A DNA stretch of 64,000 bases, taken from the NCBI GenBank assembly GCA_019751945.1, contig JAIEMT010000017.1:1-64000 (forward strand). The letters run 5' to 3'. Numbering within the stretch: the first letter of the stretch is position 1; each line of letters starts with the position of its first letter. Position numbers and translations under genes: made by a program. This DNA is from a bacterium. GTDB taxonomy: Bacteria; Bdellovibrionota; UBA1018. Shown here piece after piece: positions 51,604 through 62,235 of the stretch. The notes under the pieces were generated by a model. The model searched no databases. It saw only the letters and a program-made list of their open reading frames with translations, and had not been told where the DNA came from.

Positions 51604-53384
51604 TTCCGACAGGGTTTCTGAACGAGCCAGACGCGAGTCGGATTTTCCATTTGTCCCGTGCGATTCACGAACGTGGGAAGAATCGCTTCCGATACAATCG
51701 GTCCAAGCCATTTCTTAATCAGATTTTCGCATTGAGGAGTGCCTGCTGCTCTCCAAAGATCAGGATAGATCAGCACGCTCCCGATCTCTCCATTCTCACG
51801 AATCAATTTGCAGGTATCCTTCCATTCGCTTTCGGTGAGGCAGCGACCATCCCCCCAGGCGTTAAACCAACTCGTGTACGGCGGTTTTTGATAGATGTCG
51901 CAGAGCTGATCCGAGGCCCGACTGACGTAAACACCGAAGACTCGTTTGTCGTGCCAGAGAGGAAGCGATTGTCCCACGGTGGAATAAGGATAGTGCACGC
52001 ATTGACGATGGCAGGATCGATTCCCCCCTGCCACGCAGAACGGCATGTCGAGAAGAATAGATCCCGGAGAAGCCTTGGCCTTTTGTAAAAGGTTTAAGGC
52101 TTGATCCGAAGGAGGCGGCATCACCAGGGGCGGCTCAAAGATGTAAGACATGTCGAGCAAAGAGGTGATTCCAAAAACCACCAACCACGCCGAATGTTTC
52201 CTTCGAATTTCTGGATAGCGCGCTTTTAACCACGGCCAAGCCAGAGCAAAAATACAAACTAGGATAATTGGGAGCACGAGCGCGATGCGGACAAACACTC
52301 GGAAGAACCCCATGAACGGCACCACCACTCGAATGAGCTGGAGGAGTGGCAGCGGGAATTTCAAAATAAACATGATCGCAATCGCGAGAATCACCAAGAA
52401 CGGGAGAAGGGGTTTCAGCCCAACGTCCTTTTTCTTCCTCAAAGTCCAGATAGCAAAAATAACGGGTATCCAGAGGAACCATCCCACGTTGGTCATGGTT
52501 TCTGTTCTCATGACTGGAGCGAAGTCCCAAAGACGATGCAACCAGAGCGGCTCGAAAACATCCCACGGCATGGCTCCCCATCCAGTGCCTCGTTTAAACG
52601 AACCGTAGCCGATCGCTGCTTGAACCAGGGGAACAAACCAGTAGAGTTGAACCAGACCCAAAAGAAACATCGCCAAGAATGGCCGAAAGATTTTCTTTCG
52701 ATCGTATTCCCAGGTGAAGCGATCTTTCTTTTTCTTTACCCGATACCACATGCAGCCTCGGACAATGATCCAAAGCAAGGTGGCGAAGCCCCAGTAATAC
52801 CCCGCCAGGTTCAAAGTGAGTTGCATGGTGAACAGGCGCCAAAGTTCGAGATGGATCGAAATCTTTTTTTCTCTCTCAAAACGCTGCCAAATCCAGGCAT
52901 CGAAGAAAAACCCGATGTAGAGCCAGTGCATGGGAAGGTGTTCGGCGTGATACCAAACTTTAAAGTTTCTGGGATAATTGAAGAGAACGACGATCGTCGC
53001 TAATGCCCACGCCCAGTTACTAGGAAGTTTCATCTTCTTGAGAAAATAACTGGAGCCGAAATAAGAAATGAGAAGAGACGCTCCAAAAAAGAGCCAGATC
53101 CAAGAAATTCCCGTGTTCAGTTTTCGGAAGAGTCCTCCGAGGAGATCTCGCTCAAGGCTCCAAGGAAAATAGGGGAGGGCTGCCCCGCTGGGATTCATGT
53201 AGAGATCCGTTTTAAAGCTCATCCAGAAACTTTTCGTGAGTTGCTTGTCGACTATCCGATTCATGATTTCATACGAACCGGGATCTTCTGCATAGCCGAC
53301 TCTTTCGAATCCAGGAGGATGAATGGAGTACCAGTAAGCCAGGATGAGGAGGAGGCCGAGAAGCGGAGCGATCAGTTTCTTCAT
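51600..53384 (-). CDS. Multi-pass membrane protein of unknown function (GT-C-like layout)
   Basis: 594 residues with about ten membrane helices in the first 430 residues and a soluble Cys-containing C-terminal part (about 430-594). N-terminal MKKLIAPLLGLLLILAYWYS leads into a loop with PGSYEIMNRIVDKQ, similar in layout to GT-C glycosyltransferases and YfhO-type proteins, but I see no decisive motif. Its start overlaps the ampD stop by 4 bp, so it is co-transcribed with ampD and the LpxH-like gene; an envelope polysaccharide or lipid role is inferred from context only. Confidence 0.65.
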   Translation of the reverse strand: MKKLIAPLLGLLLILAYWYSIHPPGFERVGYAEDPGSYEIMNRIVDKQLTKSFWMSFKTDLYMNPSGAALPYFPWSLERDLLGGLFRKLNTGISWIWLFFGASLLISYFGSSYFLKKMKLPSNWAWALATIVVLFNYPRNFKVWYHAEHLPMHWLYIGFFFDAWIWQRFEREKKISIHLELWRLFTMQLTLNLAGYYWGFATLLWIIVRGCMWYRVKKKKDRFTWEYDRKKIFRPFLAMFLLGLVQLYWFVPLVQAAIGYGSFKRGTGWGAMPWDVFEPLWLHRLWDFAPVMRTETMTNVGWFLWIPVIFAIWTLRKKKDVGLKPLLPFLVILAIAIMFILKFPLPLLQLIRVVVPFMGFFRVFVRIALVLPIILVCIFALAWPWLKARYPEIRRKHSAWLVVFGITSLLDMSYIFEPPLVMPPPSDQALNLLQKAKASPGSILLDMPFCVAGGNRSCHRQCVHYPYSTVGQSLPLWHDKRVFGVYVSRASDQLCDIYQKPPYTSWFNAWGDGRCLTESEWKDTCKLIRENGEIGSVLIYPDLWRAAGTPQCENLIKKWLGPIVSEAILPTFVNRTGQMENPTRVWLVQKPCRN

Positions 53385-53941
53385 GAGGATTGAAACGCTA
53401 TCAGATTTTCATAGCGGTCCCAATCAAAACTCGGGCCGGGATCTGTTTTGCGGCCTGGCGCAATATCAGAATGGCCCGTGATTCGATCGGGTGTGATGGC
53501 GGGGTAATGATGCATGAGCTCGCGAGTGATATCGGCCAGCGCTTCATACTGTTCGTCCGTGTAGGGAATTTCGTCCGTTCCTTCCATTTCAATTCCAATC
53601 GAGAAGTCATTGCACTTTTCTCGGCCTTGAAAATTGGAAACCCCGGCGTGCCATGCTCGCAAATTAAACGGAACAAACTGGAGAACCTGGCCATCGCGAC
53701 GAATCAATAAATGAGAGCTCACGCGAAGCTGGGCAATTTCCTGAAAGTAAGTGTGAGCAGCAATATCGAGATTGTTTTGAAAAAAATCTTGGATCTCGGG
53801 TCCACCAAATTCTCCCGGAGGCAAGCTGATGTTGTGAATCACCAGCAAGCTAATGTCTTCGGCATTCGTCCGTTCGTCACAGTTGGGAGACGGAGTTTGA
53901 ATCGCGGGTTTGAGGAGGTGTTTTCGAATCTTGAACTTCAA
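53381..53941 (-). CDS. ampD: N-acetyl-anhydromuramoyl-L-alanine amidase AmpD
   Basis: 186 residues from the TTG at 53941, 7 nt after GGAAG and overlapping the upstream stop by 4 bp (TTGA); longer in-frame starts are possible. No signal peptide. Zinc ligands: H36 (VIHNISLPPGEFGG) and the His and Asp of TGHSDIAPGRKTDPG. Cytoplasmic AmpD trims the peptide from anhydro-muropeptides in wall recycling. In a wall-digesting bacterium it would process recycled or prey-derived muropeptides. Neighbour: LpxH-like phosphoesterase. Confidence 0.9.
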   Translation of the reverse strand: MKFKIRKHLLKPAIQTPSPNCDERTNAEDISLLVIHNISLPPGEFGGPEIQDFFQNNLDIAAHTYFQEIAQLRVSSHLLIRRDGQVLQFVPFNLRAWHAGVSNFQGREKCNDFSIGIEMEGTDEIPYTDEQYEALADITRELMHHYPAITPDRITGHSDIAPGRKTDPGPSFDWDRYENLIAFQSS

Positions 53942-55089
53942 GCGAAGTCTTCCGATACGTGCGGTTGGCCTTGCCAAACTTTCAAGCTCGTTCTCGGCTT
54001 ACCATCGAAGTACTCAATCAGCGCATACGTGCGAAGTACGCGGTGGCCGAGGGTGTTCATTTCCAGACTTGTGATGGGAATCCAGGTGCCTGTATTGATG
54101 TATTGCTTACCTCCGGGGAAAACTCGGAAGGTGGCCTGATGATTGTGCCCCAGAATGAGGGTATCAAAAGCGAGATTTTCACTCCCTGATCCCGTGAAGA
54201 GTTTTTCGGCAGCCTCTTCCAGAGACGGGCGGTGAAAGATTTCGCCGATCAAGTCGAGAGTTTTTCGGAATCGGGCAAAGCGCATGGGATGAGTAATGAA
54301 GCGCATTTTAATGAAGAACCAAAGTACTTTGAACCCGTTAGAAAAGAAGAAAATCGGCTCGGTAAAAAAGGAGACTTTTAAGAAAATTCTGAAAGGATAC
54401 ACTTGATTGATATAACTGCGTTCAAGCTTGAGGCGGTTGATAAACCCGAGAACAAAAAAACTTCCGAACGGGAGGTTCTGAATTCTCCTGAGTCCGTGTT
54501 TAGTTTTTCGTGTAATAAAAATATTTTCTTCATCGAATCGGTTTAAGGCCTCGTATTGATGACCGTGATCAATGCAGATCCTGTCAAAGATATACGGCTT
54601 TTGTTGAAACTCGAGCTGCTCGGGAGAAGGAGCAGTTAGAGTTTCTCTCAGAAGGTCTTGAACTTTAGGCCAGAGCATGGCCGCATCGTGGTTTCCCCAG
54701 CGTAGGATGATCTTCTGTCCTTTTTTTAGGAAGTCCCGCATGGCTTGAAAAACAACGGGGTGGCCTTCAATAATCTTTTGAAATTGACGAACGGCAGAAT
54801 CTTCTTCGATCTCAATCGGAAATTCCAAGTTTCGAAGTCTTCCGGTTGGTGGAAGCGGAATGATGGCCAAGGGGTCAAAGAAGTCGCCGTTTACTACTAA
54901 CTCGACTTCAGTTTCCGCGTAGGCGCCGGAGGTGTAGTACTCCAACATCTCGCGTAGTTTTAAATCTTGATGAAAGTCTTCGAGCGGATTGCGTCGACCA
55001 TCAGGCAGCCACTTGCCGCGCGAAAGGTGGCAATCGCTGATCACCAATTTAATTTTTTTTGAAGCCGGGCTTGTTCTCGTCTCGGGCAT
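53938..55089 (-). CDS. Calcineurin-like metallophosphoesterase (UDP-2,3-diacylglucosamine diphosphatase-like)
   Basis: 383 residues with all blocks of the metallophosphoesterase fold: D19-x-H21 (SDCHLS), GDFFD, GNHDA, GHQYE and GHNH. LpxH-type enzymes cut UDP-diacylglucosamine in lipid A synthesis but are about 240 residues; this one has an extra 140 residues, including a hydrophobic KVSFFTEPIFFFSNGFKVLW segment near 250-270 that could contact the membrane. So the substrate is uncertain, perhaps another lipid-linked diphosphate. It heads an operon with ampD and the membrane protein gene. Confidence 0.8.
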   Translation of the reverse strand: MPETRTSPASKKIKLVISDCHLSRGKWLPDGRRNPLEDFHQDLKLREMLEYYTSGAYAETEVELVVNGDFFDPLAIIPLPPTGRLRNLEFPIEIEEDSAVRQFQKIIEGHPVVFQAMRDFLKKGQKIILRWGNHDAAMLWPKVQDLLRETLTAPSPEQLEFQQKPYIFDRICIDHGHQYEALNRFDEENIFITRKTKHGLRRIQNLPFGSFFVLGFINRLKLERSYINQVYPFRIFLKVSFFTEPIFFFSNGFKVLWFFIKMRFITHPMRFARFRKTLDLIGEIFHRPSLEEAAEKLFTGSGSENLAFDTLILGHNHQATFRVFPGGKQYINTGTWIPITSLEMNTLGHRVLRTYALIEYFDGKPRTSLKVWQGQPHVSEDFA

Positions 55090-55112
55090 TTCCGTCGCCG
55101 CTTAGTTCGAAA

Positions 55113-56720
<1,608 letters not shown>

Positions 56721-56782
56721 GTTCTCTGAGAGGTAGCCAGGGTAGGGTTGGAATTCAACTGATTTTATTTTAGGAGTAAGGA

Positions 56783-57577
56783 ATGAAGACCGTTCAGGTT
56801 TCAACGGATTCCAGGGGTGTCATGACAGTGCGGCTCAACCGCCCCGACGTCCGCAATGCCTTTAATGAAGTCATGATTCAGGAATTGGGGGCAGTTTTCT
56901 CAGGCCCGGCTTTGGCACCGAGCGTCCGAGTCATTATACTTCGGGGCGAGGGTCCTGTTTTTTGCGCAGGCGGCGACCTGAACTGGATGAAAAAAGCCGT
57001 CGATGCCGATTACTCCGAAAACTTTAAAGACACGCACACCCTGGCTCAGATGTTTGCACTCGTCAATGAATGTCCGAAGCCCGTGTTGGGAGCGATCACC
57101 GGTGCGGCCATTGGCGGTGGCGTGGGTTTGGTCAGCGTCTGCGATATCGCAGTGGCAACCGAAGAAACTCAGTTCAGCTTGAGTGAAGTGCGCCTTGGGA
57201 TCGTCCCGGCGTGCATCGGGCCTTTTGTGGTGGCAAAAGTGGGCGCGTCGTATGCGCGCAGCCTCTTTGTCAGCGCCGAAAGATTTCTAGCTCCGCGAGC
57301 GCAGGAAATTGGTTTGGTACACGAAGTGGTGCCTGATCTGGCAGGAATGGATCAGGCCATCGAACGAGTGAGCTCGAATATTTTGCAAGCCGGCCCCAGT
57401 GCCGTTTCCATTGCGAAGCGACTGGTGCTCGATCTGTCTTGGCCTGAGCGTCGACAGCAATTTCCCAATCCGTTGGAGTACGTTGCAAAAACCTTGGCTG
57501 ATGTTCGTATTTCGCCTGAAGGACAAGAGGGCGTGCGCGCTTTCTTGGAAAAAAGAAAACCCAACTGGTTATCGTGA
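56783..57577 (+). CDS. Methylglutaconyl-CoA hydratase (enoyl-CoA hydratase family)
   Basis: 264 residues of the crotonase fold: [11 protein letters not shown] oxyanion-hole segment, [19 protein letters not shown], and [19 protein letters not shown] with the catalytic Glu. Within this leucine cluster it should hydrate 3-methylglutaconyl-CoA to HMG-CoA. An SD AGGAGTAAGG precedes the ATG; its stop overlaps the next start (TGATG). Confidence 0.88.
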   Translation: MKTVQVSTDSRGVMTVRLNRPDVRNAFNEVMIQELGAVFSGPALAPSVRVIILRGEGPVFCAGGDLNWMKKAVDADYSENFKDTHTLAQMFALVNECPKPVLGAITGAAIGGGVGLVSVCDIAVATEETQFSLSEVRLGIVPACIGPFVVAKVGASYARSLFVSAERFLAPRAQEIGLVHEVVPDLAGMDQAIERVSSNILQAGPSAVSIAKRLVLDLSWPERRQQFPNPLEYVAKTLADVRISPEGQEGVRAFLEKRKPNWLS

Positions 57578-59019
57578 TGAAAAAGGTTTTAGTCGCCAAT
57601 CGCTCAGAGATCGCTTGCCGAGTTTTTCAAGCTTGTCGGGAGATGGGATTGGGAACCGTGGCAATCTACGCTCCTGGTGATGAACAAGCTCGGCATGTCA
57701 CTTACGCCGACCAAGTTGAAAAAGTTTCTAGCTACCTCGATGTCGATGCCGTGATTGCAGCAGCCCAGCGTTCGGGGGCTCAGCTCATTCATCCCGGCTA
57801 CGGATTTTTGTCGGAGCGTCCCGCATTTGTCGACGCAGTAGAAAAGGCGGGGTTGATTTTCGTCGGACCGACTTCCGATACCATGCGCAAGATGGGCGAC
57901 AAAGTCGGCTCGAAAGAATTGGCTCAGAAAATGGGTGTGCCGATTCTACCCTGGGCGAAAGTCGAAAAAGGTGGAGATTTAAAAGCACAGGCTAAGAAAG
58001 TGGGCTTTCCTCTTCTCTTGAAAGCTTCGGCTGGTGGAGGAGGAAAAGGGATGCGTCGAGTGGACCGCGAAGCGGATCTCGATGCTGCTGCAGAAAGTGC
58101 TGCCCAAGAAGCCAAATCCGCTTTTGGGGACGGGACTCTTTTCTTAGAAAAGTTGGTTGAGAAACCTCGCCACATTGAGGTGCAAGTTTTTGGCGACGGT
58201 CGAGGTGGCGCGGTTCACTTGATGGATCGCGAATGTTCGCTCCAGCGCCGACATCAAAAGATTTGGGAAGAAGCTCCGGCGCCGCGATTGAGTGATAAAA
58301 CTCGAAACGGTTTGCACGAGGCAGCGCTTCAACTTTCCAAGGGCGTAAACTATCGGAGCGCGGGAACCTTGGAGTTCTTGGTCGACGCGGATGGCGAATT
58401 TTATTTCTTAGAAATGAACGCGCGCTTACAGGTGGAGCATCCAGTGACAGAACAGGTGACCGGCGTGGATTTGGTCCATGCCCAGCTCCAATTAGCACTG
58501 AACCCTTCGAGTTCGCCGTTGAAAGAAGCGCCTCCCGCGCGAGGGCATTCGATTGAGGTGCGCTTGTACGCCGAAGATCCGTTTCAGGGGTTTATTCCCA
58601 CTCCGGGAACCGTGACAAAACTGCATTGGCCGACCGGTACTGGAATTCGTGTGGAAAGTGGAATCGAAGAAGGTCAGGCTATCGGCATTCAGTTTGATTC
58701 GATGGTGGCCAAGCTGGTAGTGCATGCGCAGGATCGCGATCAAGCTCTGGCGCGAATGCGCTTTGCTCTCGAAGAGACTGTCCTTTTAGGTGTCGGCACC
58801 AATCAAGCTTATCTGCGCCAGCTCTGCGATCATCCGGCTGTCAAAAAAGCGGAAGTTTACACTCAGTTCTTGGAGCGCGAATTTGCTCAGGCTGCGGAGC
58901 CGAATCCTTCGGAAGAAGCGCTGCAGCTTCTGATTCAGGCATCGGCTTCGGTAACGGTTCCGGTTTCAGTTACGGATTCATCTACCGAGAGTTTTCCGTC
59001 TCCTTGGAGGACGGTATGA
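57577..59019 (+). CDS. Biotin carboxylase subunit of methylcrotonyl-CoA carboxylase
   Basis: 480 residues from the ATG at 57577 (GTG one codon earlier also possible). ATP-grasp biotin carboxylase: VANRSEIACRV start, GYGFLSERP, GGGGKGMRRV for ATP, and FLEMNARLQVEHPVTE at the catalytic site. MCC alpha is normally one chain of about 660 residues with BC, BT and BCCP domains; here BC ends at 480 and the remaining part is a separate gene. The ORF overlaps the BCCP gene by 4 bp, which keeps their ratio equal. Confidence 0.9.
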   Translation: MKKVLVANRSEIACRVFQACREMGLGTVAIYAPGDEQARHVTYADQVEKVSSYLDVDAVIAAAQRSGAQLIHPGYGFLSERPAFVDAVEKAGLIFVGPTSDTMRKMGDKVGSKELAQKMGVPILPWAKVEKGGDLKAQAKKVGFPLLLKASAGGGGKGMRRVDREADLDAAAESAAQEAKSAFGDGTLFLEKLVEKPRHIEVQVFGDGRGGAVHLMDRECSLQRRHQKIWEEAPAPRLSDKTRNGLHEAALQLSKGVNYRSAGTLEFLVDADGEFYFLEMNARLQVEHPVTEQVTGVDLVHAQLQLALNPSSSPLKEAPPARGHSIEVRLYAEDPFQGFIPTPGTVTKLHWPTGTGIRVESGIEEGQAIGIQFDSMVAKLVVHAQDRDQALARMRFALEETVLLGVGTNQAYLRQLCDHPAVKKAEVYTQFLEREFAQAAEPNPSEEALQLLIQASASVTVPVSVTDSSTESFPSPWRTV

Positions 59020-59471
59020 AGAAATACGTCTGGCAGGGATTTGGAAAAAAATCGGCTGTAGAGGAGTCTTCGGAAAAGTATCAGTTTGAAACTCGTCCCG
59101 GCGGTTGGGTGGTTGCGACCTCTCCCGATGGAAAACGCCAGCGACTTTTTGTCGGCCAGAAGCAAGGCAAGTGGACAGCAAGCTTGGGCGGACAGCTTTG
59201 GTACGGAGAATTCAAACCCGTTGCGCGCGGCGAGGGTGCCGGCACGGGTGCTAGCGAAGCCGATTTAGTCGCGCAATTCCCCGGCAAAGTTCGAAAACTT
59301 TTGGTGAAGGTGGGGGAAAAAGTGACAGAGGGACAGCCCCTCCTTTTGGTGGAAGCCATGAAAATGGAATTCGTCATCAAATGTCCGTTCCCAGCCCAAG
59401 TGGCAAAAATCTTAGTCGAAGAGGGACAGCAGATCTCTCCCGGCACTCGCTTTGTGGATCTCACCCGATGA
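59016..59471 (+). CDS. Biotin carboxyl carrier subunit of the split carboxylase
   Basis: 151 residues starting at the ATG in ATGA behind GGAGG. The C-terminal biotinyl domain (about 82-151) has the EAMKM motif with biotinylated K116. The first 75 residues (KYQFETRPGGWVVATSPDGKRQR ... WYGEF, in parts) resemble the strand-rich BT domain that links BC and BCCP in MCC/PCC alpha chains. So gene fission seems to lie exactly at the BC/BT border. Overlaps mvaB by 4 bp. Confidence 0.85.
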   Translation: MKKYVWQGFGKKSAVEESSEKYQFETRPGGWVVATSPDGKRQRLFVGQKQGKWTASLGGQLWYGEFKPVARGEGAGTGASEADLVAQFPGKVRKLLVKVGEKVTEGQPLLLVEAMKMEFVIKCPFPAQVAKILVEEGQQISPGTRFVDLTR

Positions 59472-60382
59472 AGCACGAAAAAGTGAGCGTCTTTGAAGTC
59501 GGTGCCCGAGATGGACTGCAGAATGAGAAGCGGCTGGTTCCGCTTCCTCAAAAAATCTGGTTTGTTTCACAACTCGCAAAAGCCGGCATTCAAGATTTAG
59601 AGTTGGGCGCGTTTGTTCGTCCGGATCGCGTTCCGCAAATGGCCGATACGGAAAAACTCTACGCTGCCATTGAAACCGGCAAACTCAAACTGGGTCGTAC
59701 CCGGGCGTGGAGTTTGGTCCCGAACCTTCGAGGATTGGAGCGAGCTATCGATGCCGGTGTCAAGCAGATCGCACTTTTTACGGCCGCGAGCGAAAGCTTC
59801 AATAAGAGCAATATTGGAATGTCGGTGGCCGAGTCGCTCCGAGAAATTCGCGACCTCATGCCCGTGGCGAAGAAGCACCGTCTTCAAGTGCGGGGCTATG
59901 TTTCAACCGTGTTTGGTTGCCCGTTTGAAGGCAAAGTTTCTCCCAAGAAAGCTCTCGGCGTGATCGAACGGCTTGCAGATTTGGGCGTGGAACAGGTTTC
60001 TATTGGGGACACGATTGGTGTAGCGACTCCCGCTGGCGTCGATCAAATTATCAAACCTGCGATGCGGCTGTTGGGGCAAAAGAAAGTTGCTGTACATTTT
60101 CACGACACCCGCGGTACTGCGCTGGCCAACACGCTCCGTTCATTAGAGTACGGAGTACGCACGGTGGACAGTTCCGCCGGCGGCCTCGGAGGCTGCCCGT
60201 TTGCGCCGGGTGCGAAGGGCAATTTAGCTACTGAAGATTTGGTATACATGCTTCATGGCATGGGCTTTCGTACGGGAATTCAGCTGGATCGACTGGCCCA
60301 AGCCAGTTTGGAGCTTGCCAAGAAGATGAAACGAAGTTTAACCAGTCGTTATCTGCAGGCCTACGCTTCTCGAAGAAAGTAA
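59468..60382 (+). CDS. mvaB: Hydroxymethylglutaryl-CoA lyase
   Basis: 304 residues from the ATG at 59468 (overlaps the BCCP stop). TIM-barrel of the DRE family with EVGARDGLQNEK at the start, HFHDTRGTAL for metal binding and the catalytic Cys loop GGLGGCPFAPGAKGNLATED (in part). It cleaves HMG-CoA to acetyl-CoA and acetoacetate, the last step of leucine breakdown. Confidence 0.92.
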   Translation: MKHEKVSVFEVGARDGLQNEKRLVPLPQKIWFVSQLAKAGIQDLELGAFVRPDRVPQMADTEKLYAAIETGKLKLGRTRAWSLVPNLRGLERAIDAGVKQIALFTAASESFNKSNIGMSVAESLREIRDLMPVAKKHRLQVRGYVSTVFGCPFEGKVSPKKALGVIERLADLGVEQVSIGDTIGVATPAGVDQIIKPAMRLLGQKKVAVHFHDTRGTALANTLRSLEYGVRTVDSSAGGLGGCPFAPGAKGNLATEDLVYMLHGMGFRTGIQLDRLAQASLELAKKMKRSLTSRYLQAYASRRK

Positions 60383-60387
60383 CTGAG

Positions 60388-61104
60388 ATGTTCTATGTTC
60401 GCGCTTTTCTTTTTCTGGCTTGGCTAGTCTTGGGCTCGATTCTGGGTCTGCTGCTCGTTCCTTTTCGCTGGAAAGATCCCACTCTCAACGGCACGTTTGG
60501 AAAAATCATTTCCTGGGGTTGCGCTCATGCGGTGGGGATGAAGTCGGAATGCGAGGGCGTTGAGAAGATCTTGGCGAATCAGCCCTGCGTTTACGTCGCC
60601 AATCATCAGAGCGGTTTGGACATTGCTACCTTGGGGCGATTCTTTCCAGAGCGGACGGTGATTATTGGAAAGAAAGAGATTCTCTACATCCCTGTTTTTG
60701 GCTGGCTCTTCGCTGCGGGTGGAAATGTGTTGTTGGATCGTCAGAATCATCGCAAAGCGGTGGGGGGGCTTTCCAAAGCGGTCGCCGCGGTGAAAGAAAA
60801 AGGTTTTTCAGTTTGGGTTTTTCCGGAGGGCACAAGAAATCTCACCGGTCGCGGAATGCTTCCTTTTAAAAAGGGCGCGTTTCACCTCGCTGTGCAGGCT
60901 GGGGTTCCCATTCTTCCACTCGTCTCCGAGCCGCTCGCCACTTTTTACGATTCCAAGAATCAACGATTCCATGGAGGAACAGTGAGGATCAAAGTTTTGG
61001 ATCCCATTTCCACAAAGGGCTTAACCACGGACGATGTTCCCCAGCTTACTGAAAGAGTTCATGCACTGATGCTGGCCGCATTAAAAACCTTGGAGCGTCC
61101 ATGA
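60388..61104 (+). CDS. plsC: 1-acyl-sn-glycerol-3-phosphate acyltransferase
   Basis: 238 residues with an N-terminal membrane segment (about 5-27), the NHQSGLD motif (HxxxxD variant) and FPEGTRN, plus a conserved VPILPLV. It makes phosphatidic acid from lysophosphatidic acid in the inner membrane. 5 bp after mvaB and overlapping the next lipoprotein gene by 4 bp. Confidence 0.92.
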   Translation: MFYVRAFLFLAWLVLGSILGLLLVPFRWKDPTLNGTFGKIISWGCAHAVGMKSECEGVEKILANQPCVYVANHQSGLDIATLGRFFPERTVIIGKKEILYIPVFGWLFAAGGNVLLDRQNHRKAVGGLSKAVAAVKEKGFSVWVFPEGTRNLTGRGMLPFKKGAFHLAVQAGVPILPLVSEPLATFYDSKNQRFHGGTVRIKVLDPISTKGLTTDDVPQLTERVHALMLAALKTLERP

Positions 61105-61874
61105 AAAAATGGGCGTTGCTTCTGATCTTTTTCACGGGCTGTTCGAGCTCACTCAAAAAGGGCGAGCATCTGATTGAGCATCTGGTTGTAGCGAAAACCA
61201 TGGTGAGACGACCGGTTGGACCGGGCGCAGCTCCGAGCATTGGGCCTGGGGGTACCGATTACACGAGCCACCCGCTCCCGGACGAAAAGTTGGATTGCAA
61301 ACCGATCCCCTCGATTTTTTCCGGCATCGATTTAGGAAAACTTCGAGCCTGTCTCGCTTCTGCAAATCCAGAAAAAGATGTCCCGTTCTTACTCTACAAA
61401 CTGCACCGCGACCCGGAACCGTTCTTCGAATTGGTGAAGAACGAAAAGAATCCGAAGTGCATGCAGGAAGTTTTGCCGCGAATTCCTTTGCCGCGAGAAA
61501 TTTTCTTCGTCGCTCAGAAAACACCCGAAGAAGATAATCGTACGCGCTGTTACGCTACTCGCTTGAACCTCGAGGCCGATAAGATCTTCGATGTAAAAGT
61601 CCCCCGCGCACAAGTGGCGCTCCGGTTGAATTGGCCCTGGGGTCAGACCATTAAAACCGACGCCGAAATGCTTCGAGTTTTGGGGGGCTGGGCGCTCACC
61701 CCCTTCTACGATTCTGAAAAGGGTGGGTTCGTCTCACAATTTGTCACCGAAGCGACTTGTCGCCGCTGCCTGGGGGATCCTCTGTATTATAAGGAGCTTG
61801 GCCCGACCCCTTTTCTTTGGCCGGCCGTGGGCTCCGGACATTCCTTCTCGGGCCTGGAACTCTCCGTAGATTGA
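61101..61874 (+). CDS. Lipoprotein of unknown function
   Basis: 257 residues. Signal ends FFTGC with C14 acylated. The mature part is soluble, with four or more Cys (LDCKPIPS, RACLAS, KCMQEVL, TRCYATR, CRRCLGDP) that could make disulfides. I recognise no family. Start overlaps the plsC stop by 4 bp, so it is co-translated with it. Confidence 0.75.
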   Translation: MKKWALLLIFFTGCSSSLKKGEHLIEHLVVAKTMVRRPVGPGAAPSIGPGGTDYTSHPLPDEKLDCKPIPSIFSGIDLGKLRACLASANPEKDVPFLLYKLHRDPEPFFELVKNEKNPKCMQEVLPRIPLPREIFFVAQKTPEEDNRTRCYATRLNLEADKIFDVKVPRAQVALRLNWPWGQTIKTDAEMLRVLGGWALTPFYDSEKGGFVSQFVTEATCRRCLGDPLYYKELGPTPFLWPAVGSGHSFSGLELSVD

Positions 61875-61892
61875 TGGTACGAGAGGGGCATT

Positions 61893-62183
61893 ATGACGAC
61901 ATGGGTAATTGTTAGCTGGGTTTTTGTAGCGCTCTTAACGGGCGTCAATGTTTTCGTGTTTTTGAAGCTGAAGAAGGCCTCTCAGCAAATGCTGAACATG
62001 GCTTTTCCGGGGGCGAAGGATATGAATGACGCTATGAGTAAGCTTCAGTCCATGACTAAAAATCTGGGCGGAATGAACTTGGGCGCTATGGCCGGTCGTA
62101 CTCCTCCCGGCGTGAATCCGGCGCAAATGAAAGCTGCCATGCAGATGCTGCAACAAATGCAGGGTGGAAATAAGAAGCGCTAG
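61893..62183 (+). CDS. Small membrane-anchored protein
   Basis: 96 residues: one N-terminal membrane helix (about 3-27, VSWVFVALLTGVNVFVFLKL) and a Met/Gly/Gln-rich soluble tail (e.g. MSKLQSMTKNLGGMN, MKAAMQMLQQMQGG). Weakly similar in composition to small membrane-tethered helper proteins; no function known. It follows the lipoprotein gene by 18 bp. Confidence 0.65.
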   Translation: MTTWVIVSWVFVALLTGVNVFVFLKLKKASQQMLNMAFPGAKDMNDAMSKLQSMTKNLGGMNLGAMAGRTPPGVNPAQMKAAMQMLQQMQGGNKKR

Positions 62184-62235
62184 TTTGCTCTCACTCGGCT
62201 GCGATATACTCCAATAGGAGCGATATCCTTCAACT

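Noticed and set aside
56721-56804. 28-codon N-terminal extension of the carboxyltransferase
   Set aside because: It would overlap the divergent hydratase gene; the ATG at 56720 gives the normal family length.
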